Made by a program: the position numbers and the translations under genes
In this document: positions 25,487 to 33,689 of the stretch, one piece after another
Layout: each line of letters begins with the position of its first letter
How positions within the stretch are numbered: the first letter of the stretch is position 1
The notes under the pieces: generated by a model
Database searches by the model: none
What the model saw: only the letters and a program-made list of their open reading frames with translations
Told to the model about the DNA's origin: nothing
Source: Caulobacter sp. SL161
GTDB lineage: Bacteria; Pseudomonadota; Alphaproteobacteria; Caulobacterales; Caulobacteraceae
DNA length: 64,000 nucleotides
Direction: 5' to 3'
Assembly: GCF_026672375.1 (NCBI RefSeq)
Contig: NZ_JAPPRA010000001.1
Coordinates: forward strand, 1,116,001-1,180,000

Positions 25487-28400
25487 GATCGAAGCATCCC
25501 TTCGGGTTCGATAGCCAGGATCGCCAGGGGGGGGACGAAGGCGGCGGGGATCCAGCGCCGCAGGAATTGCCAAGCCGCGCGCGAGGCCGCCTCGCGCGGC
25601 GCCGCCTCGGGCTGTTTCGCCAACTCGGCTCGCACCGCGTCGAGCTTGGCTGACCGGAGCACCCGCGCGACGCCGGCGTCGTCACCGGCCCAGCCGACCA
25701 GCTGCGCGCGCGCCGCGTCGATGGGCGCAGGGGCTTCGAACAGGGTCGCCAGACGGTTTTCGATCACCACATCCAGGCGCGTCGGCGCGCCGCGCCAGCC
25801 GGGGGAACGCCGCGCGTAGCGCCAGCGGCCGGCGGCGGCGGCGCGCCAGCGCTCGGCGCTGCGACCGATCAGGCGCAGGTCCGGATCGCGCAGCAGCAGG
25901 CCGGCCGCCGAAAGCCATTCGGCGGTGAAGCCCAGCGCCGACAGGGCGCTTGCCGGATTGGCGCCGTCGAGACGCCCGGACGCGGCCTCGGGCAGCGCCG
26001 CCAGTTGATGTCGCAGCAGCCGCAAGAGCCCGCCGCCCCGGTCGCGCGGCAGCAGGCCTTCGGCAAGATCCCCGTAGGGCGAGAGGATGGCCAGGGTCAT
26101 GGCGTCGTCCGGGCGGGACGGGGCGGCGAGGGAGGATCCGCCGCCCCCGGCGATGCGCTGGCGTCGCTCGTGCGCGGTGGCCAGCGCACGGTTCAGGCCT
26201 TCCTGGGGCGCATCCGGCGTCCACATCGCCAGCACCGCCGCAGGCGGATTGGCGCGGTCGCCGAAGAGGCGTTCGGGATCCAGCGCGAACGCCAGCGCGC
26301 CAAAGCCCAGATGGTTTCTGGAGGAGCGGATCAACCGGGCCGCGCGCGCGGGCCGATCCTCGCCGTCTTGCCGGAACCAGCCATGCAGATCGGCGAAGTT
26401 GAACTCGGCCTGCATTTCGAGGCGGACCAGGGTCGCTTCGGGCCAGGTGTCGAAAAGCGCGTGGTCCCAGGGCAAGGTCCAGGCGCGCTCGGCCGCCAGG
26501 CGCCGCGCCTCGGTCCAGCGACCGGTGCGCCACAGCAGGGTCAGGGCCACGTCGGCGGTCGGGCTGGTCGGATCCAGGGCGGCGGGGCGCAAGACGCGCT
26601 CATAGAAATGGCTCGCCTCGGCCAAGTCGCCCTTGCTGATCAGCATGCGCAGTTCGTTGGCCGCAGCGGGCGAGACTTCGCCGGAGGGGAGGGGCGCGTC
26701 GCCGCGCCCCTCATAGCTGCGCTCGCCCCGCGCCCGCAGCAGAGCGTCGCGGGCCGCCTCGGGGAGCTCTTCGAGATCGGCGGACTGGAAGGCGACCCCC
26801 GCCGCCAGGTTCATCCCTTTCAGCGCGTCCGGTCCCGCCCAACGCGTCGCCTGCAGGCGGTGGTAGAGGCTCTCGGCGCCCGCCCACGGCTCGGGCCGTT
26901 CGGCGAACCAGCGCGCCGCGCGGCGGTGCAACGCCCCAGCGCGGCGCGTGTGTTCATCATAGAGCTTGCCGGCCAGCCGCCGCCGAAGGTCGGCCTGGGG
27001 CGTGAGCCAGCCCTCCGTCTCTCCGGCGATCAGCCAGGTCTGGTCCTTGAGCTCGGTCCACAGCGCCGCAGCCGCGCCGGGGCTGAGGCGTTCGCCAAGC
27101 ACGACCGGCGCCATCACCGCGCCCAGCAACTCGCTGTTGAGGCGGCGAAACAGGGGGATGAAGCGCGCCAGCTTGGCGTGGCGCCCACCCAGGCGCGCTT
27201 CCAGGCTGCGATAGAGGGTGATGGTCGCGCCGCCCTTGCCGGTGAGGCCGGCTTGGCCCTCATCGCGGGCGAGCGTGGCCAACAGGCGGAGCTGCAGCGG
27301 ATCACCCTCGGCCAGGTCGATGACCTGGGTCCACAAGGCGGGCGGGACGTCGGCGGCGCTCAGCAGCCTTTCCGCCTCAGCGTTAGTCAGGCGATCCAGG
27401 TCCAGGGTTTCGGCCACCCGGTCAGCCACCGGCTCCAGCGCCCGCCCTCGGCCGGCGGCGACCACGACCAGCGGAACAAGAACCGCCCGCGCCAGCTGGT
27501 CCAGCCAGTCGAACAATTGGCGAGGATGGGTTTCGCCTCGCCCGCGCAGCACCTCCAGGGTGTCCAGAACCATGATCAGCCGGCGCCCGGCGCTTTGCAG
27601 CTGGACCGCCAGCGCCTGGATCAGCGCATAGGGTATCCCGCTGCGGCCGCCGCCCTTCAGCTGGACCTCCTGGGTGGTGATCGCCTCCAGGCGCGCCTGG
27701 CGCAGATCGGCCGCAGCGCCGGGCAACTGGCTGGCGACCTGCCGCGCGACCTCCACGCTCAGGCCCAGCTGGTCCAGGACATCGAGACTGGCGCGATCAA
27801 AGTCCAGCCGCACCACGACGGTCTCGACGCCTTGTTGCGCCACCTGTCGCAAGACGTGCTCCAGCAGCGTCGATTTGCCGATCGCAGGCAGGCCGCTGAC
27901 ATACAGCGCCCGGACGCCGATAGGGTCCTGGTCCGGATTGCGGATCCAGTCGGTCAGGGTTTCCACCGCCCGCTCGCGGCCCTGGAAGCCGTCCGCCAGC
28001 AGCAGCTCGCCCCGGCGCGCCTGGTCGGTGCGGTTCAGGGCGGCCTGGAGACGCGCCAGCAGGGCGTCTGCAGGCGCCAAGACCCCGCTCCATTCCAGGG
28101 CGGTCGCCAGCCGTCGGAGTTCGGGTCCGGCGGCCGCCTCTTGCGCCTCGATCCTTTCAAGCCTCCGCGCCATGGCCTTGGGCGAGAACGCTCCCTTGCC
28201 CAGCAGCGCATCCAGCAGGTCGGCGGTGGCCGGGTCCGCGCCCAGATCGCGCCGCCAGTCGATGGCCTTCCGCAGGCTCCCCTCATCGTTCAGGCGCTTG
28301 AGATCCCAGGCGCGTTCGCTGGCGCGCAGCAGCCAGTCGCCGGTCGCGGAGACGTCGCAGACCGCGTCCAGGGCCGAGGAAACCGTGATCGCCAGGTCGA

Positions 28401-28563
28401 TCGGCTCGACCGCGCCGGCGGCGCGCAACGCCTCGACCGGGGCGAACGGTCCCGATAGCGCGGCGTAGCGCCGGGCCAGCGTGATGAAGCCCTCAGCTTC
28501 GGCCTTCATCCCCGTCAATGACGGGGCGCTGACGTCCAGATCGGGCAGGGGCGTTTCGCTCAT
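25483..28563 (-). CDS. STAND-like P-loop NTPase, large signalling ATPase
   Basis: A 1026-residue protein. Residues 1-190 form a helical N-terminal region with no recognised domain. Walker A is in YVSGLPAIGKSTLLEHV (224-232) and Walker B in RRLIMVLDTLEVLRG (about 328-335). A helical ARC/winged-helix-like part follows (LDRLTNAEAERLLSAADVPP, LAEGDPLQLRLLATLA). The C-terminal 450 residues are alanine- and arginine-rich helical repeats, like TPR-type sensors. Proteins of this build act as nucleotide-dependent switches that assemble when a trigger is sensed. ATGA overlaps on both sides place it between two protease genes. No close named family is recognised. NACHT or AP-ATPase assignment would need a profile search. 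Confidence 0.8.
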   Translation of the reverse strand: MSETPLPDLDVSAPSLTGMKAEAEGFITLARRYAALSGPFAPVEALRAAGAVEPIDLAITVSSALDAVCDVSATGDWLLRASERAWDLKRLNDEGSLRKAIDWRRDLGADPATADLLDALLGKGAFSPKAMARRLERIEAQEAAAGPELRRLATALEWSGVLAPADALLARLQAALNRTDQARRGELLLADGFQGRERAVETLTDWIRNPDQDPIGVRALYVSGLPAIGKSTLLEHVLRQVAQQGVETVVVRLDFDRASLDVLDQLGLSVEVARQVASQLPGAAADLRQARLEAITTQEVQLKGGGRSGIPYALIQALAVQLQSAGRRLIMVLDTLEVLRGRGETHPRQLFDWLDQLARAVLVPLVVVAAGRGRALEPVADRVAETLDLDRLTNAEAERLLSAADVPPALWTQVIDLAEGDPLQLRLLATLARDEGQAGLTGKGGATITLYRSLEARLGGRHAKLARFIPLFRRLNSELLGAVMAPVVLGERLSPGAAAALWTELKDQTWLIAGETEGWLTPQADLRRRLAGKLYDEHTRRAGALHRRAARWFAERPEPWAGAESLYHRLQATRWAGPDALKGMNLAAGVAFQSADLEELPEAARDALLRARGERSYEGRGDAPLPSGEVSPAAANELRMLISKGDLAEASHFYERVLRPAALDPTSPTADVALTLLWRTGRWTEARRLAAERAWTLPWDHALFDTWPEATLVRLEMQAEFNFADLHGWFRQDGEDRPARAARLIRSSRNHLGFGALAFALDPERLFGDRANPPAAVLAMWTPDAPQEGLNRALATAHERRQRIAGGGGSSLAAPSRPDDAMTLAILSPYGDLAEGLLPRDRGGGLLRLLRHQLAALPEAASGRLDGANPASALSALGFTAEWLSAAGLLLRDPDLRLIGRSAERWRAAAAGRWRYARRSPGWRGAPTRLDVVIENRLATLFEAPAPIDAARAQLVGWAGDDAGVARVLRSAKLDAVRAELAKQPEAAPREAASRAAWQFLRRWIPAAFVPPLAILAIEPEGMLRS

Positions 28564-30338
28564 CGACCCGCCTCCTGCGTGTTACGCCAATCGACCAGGC
28601 GCTCCGTCAGCCGGGCCGCGACCTCGACGCTGTGGGCGAGGTCGACATAGTCGTTCTGCGAGGGGATGCCGGCCAGCGCCGCATTGAGAATGAAGTCGAC
28701 CCCAGGATCGCCCAGCGCCAGTCCCAGCGCCTCGTCCGCGCGGAGGATCAGCGTCCTGACCTCCTGTCGCGAGAAGCGGCCGACATACTCGATGACCAGG
28801 CCCGGCGCGCCTGCGGCCGTGGCGGCCTCCGCATCGGAGAACTCGTCGCCGCCGGGTGTGCTGATGGTCTCGAAGCCCGCGATCACCAACCGCAGCGCGG
28901 GCTGTTTCAGGGCCGCGCTGACGAAGGCCTCGAAAGCCATCCGCTCGCTGTCGATCAATCCCGCCGCCGGGTTCTCGAAGAAGACCCACAAAAGCCGGTC
29001 GGGGCCGCTGGCCTGGATCGCCTGGTCCAGGGCCAGCGCCAGTCTCCGGGCCTGATCGCCCACCGCCGCCTCGGGCGTGGTGTCGCCGGCGCGCATGCCG
29101 AAGGGGACGTCCTCGGCGGGGAGTTGAAGGCCCGCGTCGAGGGCCTTCTGGCGGATCGCGCCCAGAAGGTCCTGTTGAGCCTGATCGAAGCCGATGCGGA
29201 TCAAGACGTGTCGCGACCGATCGCGGTCCAGCATCGTCTTCAGCAGCGTCGCTGAGAACGACAGGCCCGTCGTGCCGGCCGACGGGTTCATACGCAGCAC
29301 CCGCAGGCCCCGGACCCTCGCGCCGGGGCGCGAAGCCTCCGCCAGGCCCTCGAAGAAGAGGTCACGGCCAATCACCAACGGGCCCCGCAGATCATCGGTG
29401 AGCGACCACAGGAAGCTCGGCGCGATATCGGCCCGCACCTGGGTCACGAGCGGTTCGTGAAAGCGGGCCAGCGGGACCAGCCGGCGAGCGGGCGGCCAAC
29501 GTCCCTGGTGAATGCCGATCAGTTCGTAGCGGGTGTTGAGGCAGGCCGCGCCCGAGGAGCCGCCGGCGCTGTCGCTGTCGTGCTGGACGCGAGCCTGAAT
29601 GCCGTTGATGGGCGTCACATGGCCCATCCCCCAGCCTCTGGAGTGACCGTCCGGGAAGTCCAGCACGAACAGGCCGGCCCGTCTGCGCAGAGGGGGCGGC
29701 GCGTCCGGCACGCGCAGAAACTTGAAGCGCATGCCTTCGGGACGGCGGAGCTTCAGCAGAGCGACGTCATGCCGGTCGGCGAACGCCGCGTCATTGGCCG
29801 GAAAGTGGCTGGCGAACTCCTCGGACGTGCAGGGCGACAAATAGCGTTGCACGTCGCTGACGCTGTATCGGAAGCCGTCCGCCAGGATCACGCTGATCTT
29901 CTCGCGGACGGGATCCACCGTGTCGGGGCCTCCGCTCGCGATCACATGCCAAGCGGTGAGAACGAGGCTGGGCCCGATCAGGCAGCCCGACCCGCTGATG
30001 TGGTCGCCCCGCACGATGCGGCAGGCCGCCTTGCCGATACGCTCCAGGGCGCTGGGGTTCTGGATCCGCTGATCCTCGGGCGCGGCTTCGGGTTCCAGAA
30101 CCGGACCGCACGCGACTCCGCGCGCGGCGAGCGCCAGCGCATAGGCCTCCAGCAGTTGGCGCTTCTCGAGCTGCAAGGCCAGAACCCCTTCGACCGACAT
30201 GCCATGGTGTTGCGCCACGGGCTTGGCGGCCTCCAGGGTTACGGGCGCCTGATCGCCAAACTGGAGGGCCAGCAGCGCCTCTTCCGCGCGCACCGGGTCG
30301 GCCCGAATGGCGGCTTCGATGTCCTGTTTGCTGACCAT
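28560..30338 (-). CDS. Trypsin-like protease with degenerate P-loop C-terminal domain
   Basis: A 592-residue protein and first gene of the operon. Residues 1-75 are a helical domain (MVSKQDIEAAIRADPVRAEE) of the sort that acts as an adaptor. The trypsin-like domain (about 95-300) has His131 (VLTAWHVI), Asp191 (DRHDVALLKL) and Ser262 in GGSSGAACL. Residues about 320-592 look like a broken NTPase: MNPSAGTTGLSFSATLLKTM sits where a Walker A would be but has no GK[ST], and DRLLWVFFENPAAG resembles a Walker B strand. It has no signal peptide. The ATG at 30338 has a G-rich ribosome site. Its stop overlaps the STAND gene start by ATGA. Confidence 0.8.
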   Translation of the reverse strand: MVSKQDIEAAIRADPVRAEEALLALQFGDQAPVTLEAAKPVAQHHGMSVEGVLALQLEKRQLLEAYALALAARGVACGPVLEPEAAPEDQRIQNPSALERIGKAACRIVRGDHISGSGCLIGPSLVLTAWHVIASGGPDTVDPVREKISVILADGFRYSVSDVQRYLSPCTSEEFASHFPANDAAFADRHDVALLKLRRPEGMRFKFLRVPDAPPPLRRRAGLFVLDFPDGHSRGWGMGHVTPINGIQARVQHDSDSAGGSSGAACLNTRYELIGIHQGRWPPARRLVPLARFHEPLVTQVRADIAPSFLWSLTDDLRGPLVIGRDLFFEGLAEASRPGARVRGLRVLRMNPSAGTTGLSFSATLLKTMLDRDRSRHVLIRIGFDQAQQDLLGAIRQKALDAGLQLPAEDVPFGMRAGDTTPEAAVGDQARRLALALDQAIQASGPDRLLWVFFENPAAGLIDSERMAFEAFVSAALKQPALRLVIAGFETISTPGGDEFSDAEAATAAGAPGLVIEYVGRFSRQEVRTLILRADEALGLALGDPGVDFILNAALAGIPSQNDYVDLAHSVEVAARLTERLVDWRNTQEAGR

Positions 30339-30474
30339 CGCACCCCCCCCAAGTTCGAGATTGAGCTTTAAGTCTAGATGATCCAACTATGAATTGTTTG
30401 TGGCGGTCGGCGCGCGCGGGCCTGGCCAGATCAGCCCTCGGTAAGAACCGAAGCCCAGATCGAGGAGACAGGTG

Positions 30475-31032
30475 ATGCCGTTCGTACCCCTCAGTCCGTC
30501 GTCCGCAGGAGGCGAAGAAGCCCTTTCGCCCATGATGCCGCTGCCGCTGGTGGTCGCTGTGCTGGACAGCGAGGACGAGAAGGAGGGGCGGACCTGCGCG
30601 ATCGTGGCCTTTGGCTTTCGCTACATCCATCCCGCCTCGGGCGCGCAGGTCGATGTGCCGGAGGGCTATGTGACGGATTTCGCCTCGATCCCCGCCCCCG
30701 TGCGCGGCCTCTTCCCGCCGTTTGGCCGGCACGCCAAGGCCGCGGTGCTGCACGACTGGCTGTACCTGATCGGCGAGCCCGGACAGCGCGCCTTCGCCGA
30801 CCGCATCTTCCTCGACGCGATGGATGATCTGCGGGTCAGCCTGGTTCGGCGCTCGATCATGCACCGGGCCGTTCGCCTGGCGGGCGGTGGGGCCTACGCC
30901 AAGGAGGCGTCGACCTGGGCGCGCGCGTTCGGAAACTGGCGCACGGGGGACCGGCACACGCCGCCGTTCACAGCGGAGAGCCGCTATCAGGCCCATTGGC
31001 CGGTTCCGCCACGCCCGGATTTCCGGCCCTAG
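30475..31032 (+). CDS. DUF1353 family protein
   Basis: A 185-residue protein with the DUF1353 elements VPEGYVTDFASIPAPVRGLFPP and HAKAAVLHDWLYLIG. The family is common in phage genomes and has no settled function. It has no signal peptide or membrane segment, and the C-terminus is proline-rich (HWPVPPRPDFRP). The ATG at 30475 has AGGAG 9 bases upstream. It is divergent from the protease-STAND-nuclease operon across a 136-base gap and convergent with a cell-wall hydrolase-like gene. It may belong to the same island. Confidence 0.85.
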   Translation: MPFVPLSPSSAGGEEALSPMMPLPLVVAVLDSEDEKEGRTCAIVAFGFRYIHPASGAQVDVPEGYVTDFASIPAPVRGLFPPFGRHAKAAVLHDWLYLIGEPGQRAFADRIFLDAMDDLRVSLVRRSIMHRAVRLAGGGAYAKEASTWARAFGNWRTGDRHTPPFTAESRYQAHWPVPPRPDFRP

Positions 31033-31112
31033 ATCAGCGGAGCTGATCACGCGGGTCTGGGGACGGTGATCGACGCTGACGAGGCGGAGCATGGGCGCGC
31101 GCCGGGTCAGGG

Positions 31113-32480
31113 TCACAGCGTTATGGTGATATCGCCGCTGTCGGCCAGGGCCTTGATCATCAGCGCCGCGCCGCACTGCTTGGAGATCGCCTCGGGATCG
31201 TAGACGTGATCGCGGACGAACTTGCCCTTCAGGTAGTGCGTCGAGAAGCTCCACAGATAGGGCGTGTTGATGCCCTGACGGCGCGATCCGAAGCCGTTGT
31301 AGCGCTCCAGGCGATACAGCGTGGCGGGAAGGCTCCAGTCCACAAGACCGGTCAGCTGTTGGCGGGTCAGGGCGTCGAGCGCGCTCTGCTCCCACGTGAA
31401 GGGCGGCGACCCTGTCGCGGGCCGTCCGGCGGGAACCCTGACCGTGCGCGCCGACAGCGGGTCGCCGTTGTGCAGATGGGTGGTGAAGTCGAAGCTGCCC
31501 TCCAGGGCGTGGATGGCGCCGATCACGAACCAGGGAATCTGCGTCTGCTGGGCCAGGGGCTCGTAGCGCGACTTGAACGCCAGCAACTTCTTGCGATGCC
31601 ACGCCACCTGGCCCGCCCATTCGGGGCGCGTCTGGCACGTCTGGAAGAGGCGGCGATACTCGTCGGCCAGCGCCTCGAGCGTGAAGGTCTCGGCCGCCGT
31701 CGGCGGAGTCTGGGGCTCCGGCGCAGGGCGGGTCAGGGTCAGATAGCGACTCAGCAGGATCGAGGCCTGGTCGGCCACCGCCTGATCGGGGCTATCCTTC
31801 AGGTCGGTCAGCCTTTGCAGCAACGGGGTCAGCTGGGTCAGCTGGTCTGCGGCGGCCGCGATCGCGGCGATCTCCACCTCGGGCCCGGCGCTGGTCAGCG
31901 CCACGGGCGGCGGCAGTGCGGTGACGCTGGAGAGCGCCCAGGGCCTTGGATCATCGTAGAGGGCCTTGATCGGCTGGACCGAGATATGGACGTGATGATC
32001 GTGCGGATTCTTGCCGCCATAGGGACGCCACGCCCAGGCCGCCTGGCCATCGCGCGGTTCGCTCGCACAGATCCGCCGGTTCCAGATGATGTACTTGATC
32101 CGGCTGTCGCGGCTGGCCCTGAGGGCCTCGGCGATCACGCCGGCGTCGCAGCCGGTCTGGGGGCTATGCGTGAAGTCGCGGGCGGTGACGATCCCCTTGC
32201 CGCCGTCCGTGACCCAGGGATTGTGGTCGCTGGCGCGCGTGCGATGCGCCGCGTCGCCGATGCCGCCGTCGCTGATGGTGTTGCGGTCGGGGGCCAGAGC
32301 GTTGATCCGCCGCCGCAGAACCTCGAGCGCCTCGGCCACCCGCCACGGCGGCGCGACGCCCTCCAGCCCCGCTGGCGCCAGAGACTCCTCCCCCACATCG
32401 GCCGACGCGGCGTCTGGATCGGCATGGACGTCTTCGCAGAGGTCGACCGCCTGGTGGATGGTGGCTTCGATGTCCGTCAT
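31113..32480 (-). CDS. Two-domain predicted peptidoglycan hydrolase (M15-like plus lysozyme-like)
   Basis: A 455-residue protein without signal peptide. The first domain (about 47-200) resembles phage or VanY-like zinc D,D-peptidases, with RASDHNPWV, a downstream DFTH and NPHDHHVHISV. A helical linker follows. The C-terminal domain (about 258-455) matches a lysozyme-like family with WFVIGAIHALEGSFDFTTHL, HNGDPLSARTVRVPAGRP, RLERYNGFGSRRQG and SKQCGAALMIKAL. Together this looks like an endolysin cutting both peptide and glycan strands. Domain names are from remembered motifs, not a search. Lacking an export signal, it would need a holin, lysis or another route to reach the wall. Confidence 0.7.
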   Translation of the reverse strand: MTDIEATIHQAVDLCEDVHADPDAASADVGEESLAPAGLEGVAPPWRVAEALEVLRRRINALAPDRNTISDGGIGDAAHRTRASDHNPWVTDGGKGIVTARDFTHSPQTGCDAGVIAEALRASRDSRIKYIIWNRRICASEPRDGQAAWAWRPYGGKNPHDHHVHISVQPIKALYDDPRPWALSSVTALPPPVALTSAGPEVEIAAIAAAADQLTQLTPLLQRLTDLKDSPDQAVADQASILLSRYLTLTRPAPEPQTPPTAAETFTLEALADEYRRLFQTCQTRPEWAGQVAWHRKKLLAFKSRYEPLAQQTQIPWFVIGAIHALEGSFDFTTHLHNGDPLSARTVRVPAGRPATGSPPFTWEQSALDALTRQQLTGLVDWSLPATLYRLERYNGFGSRRQGINTPYLWSFSTHYLKGKFVRDHVYDPEAISKQCGAALMIKALADSGDITITL

Positions 32481-32598
32481 GCGTCCCGCTCGTGAATGGC
32501 CGCAACCATGACAAGAATGTGTCTGGAATAATCGGCTTGATTTCATAGCCGCTGGCGCGCCAAAGTGAAATAGCAACGTTCTTTGAATTGGGGCCGCA

Positions 32599-33654
32599 AT
32601 GACCAGTTTTCGCGTGTTGGGCGACAAGGTCGTCACGAAGTCGGAATATCTGGACGATCTGCGGACCAACCCGGATCGACCGTCCGCCTTCGAGGGCCAG
32701 TTCCTGGAGGAGGTCGTGCCGCCGCCGCAGGTCACGCAGTTCAGGCCGATCGGCATGGGCCTGCCCCTGACCATCCTGATTCGCGAGGTCTATACCGGCA
32801 AACACCCCAAGAAGGGCGTGCTGGGCGGGGGCGGCAAGGCGATGCTGGTCACCTCGGCGCTGAAGGGCTACGCCAGCTACGCGCCGGCCAGCCGGGCGGT
32901 GAACTTCGCCGAGCCGTCGATCTCGCCGCGCAAGACGATGATGGCGCCGTCGGCCGCCAATGCGGGCACTAACGTGGTGGCCTATTCGCCGGCGGTTCTG
33001 ACCGAGCAGATGTTCTTCACCGTGGAGATGGCGTTCGATCGCTATCCCGAGGGCCTGTTGAACACGGTCTCGTCCGCCTTCACGGGCGCGGCCAACATTC
33101 CGCTGCTGTTGCCGGCGCGCGAATTCCTGCTGGCGGCGGGGGGGCTGATCAAGATCACCAACGAGTGGGCCGAAGCCCTCATCGACGGCCGCGCCGTGTT
33201 CAGCATGACCGACACCATCGACTTCGACGTCCCGGGCGTCGCGCCGACCAAGGCCGATTTCCGTGTGTTCGGATCCGACGCCCACCGCGATCTGATCTAC
33301 AAGCCGGGCGTCGGCCTCGTGAGCAGCACAGGCACGCGTTACGACGGCGATGAGCCCTATGTCGTGGTCAGCCTCGACGGCGCCGAGCGCAAGTCGCTGG
33401 AGTCCTTTGCGCCGACCCTGGCCACCGCCGAACAGCTCAAGAAATTCCTCAACGCCCGCGACGGAACCGAGGCGTCGATCGAGTTCTTGCTGGAAGGGAT
33501 CAAGCTGGCCAACGACATCACCTACCGCAAGGAGGCTCAGGAGCTTGCCGAGCAGCTCAAGACCGAGCCCGACGGCCCGGCCAAGGAGGCCAAGACCAAG
33601 CGCTTGGAGGCGGTGAAGAAGAACATCCTGAGCAAGGAGCTGCAGCTGACCTGA
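32599..33654 (+). CDS. Protein of unknown family, cysteine-free, coiled-coil C-terminus
   Basis: A 351-residue protein that I do not recognise. The first 250 residues appear beta-rich with a glycine cluster (KKGVLGGGGKAMLVTSALKG) and a moderately hydrophobic stretch (IPLLLPAREFLLAAGGLIKI) too short and charged for a clear membrane helix. The last 70 residues are charged and helical (EAQELAEQLK, EAKTKRLEAVKKNILSKEL). It contains no cysteine and no signal peptide. It is divergent from the peptidoglycan-hydrolase gene across 118 bases, which suggests shared control. A structural, immunity or effector role is open. Confidence 0.75.
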   Translation: MTSFRVLGDKVVTKSEYLDDLRTNPDRPSAFEGQFLEEVVPPPQVTQFRPIGMGLPLTILIREVYTGKHPKKGVLGGGGKAMLVTSALKGYASYAPASRAVNFAEPSISPRKTMMAPSAANAGTNVVAYSPAVLTEQMFFTVEMAFDRYPEGLLNTVSSAFTGAANIPLLLPAREFLLAAGGLIKITNEWAEALIDGRAVFSMTDTIDFDVPGVAPTKADFRVFGSDAHRDLIYKPGVGLVSSTGTRYDGDEPYVVVSLDGAERKSLESFAPTLATAEQLKKFLNARDGTEASIEFLLEGIKLANDITYRKEAQELAEQLKTEPDGPAKEAKTKRLEAVKKNILSKELQLT

Positions 33655-33689
33655 CAGTGGCTGCGCCGTGACCGACGGGAAGGTCGGGA

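Noticed and set aside
26005-28458. An 817-codon rightward frame opposite the STAND gene
   Set aside because: The leftward frame has Walker A and B motifs and ATGA overlaps with neighbours; this one has no motif.
32599-33654. Gasdermin-like pore protein next to the proteases
   Set aside because: Bacterial gasdermins are shorter and carry an N-terminal cysteine for lipidation; this protein has no cysteine and I see no matching motif.
23483-33654. Intact prophage
   Set aside because: Despite DUF1353 and endolysin-like domains there are no capsid, portal, tail, terminase or integrase genes.
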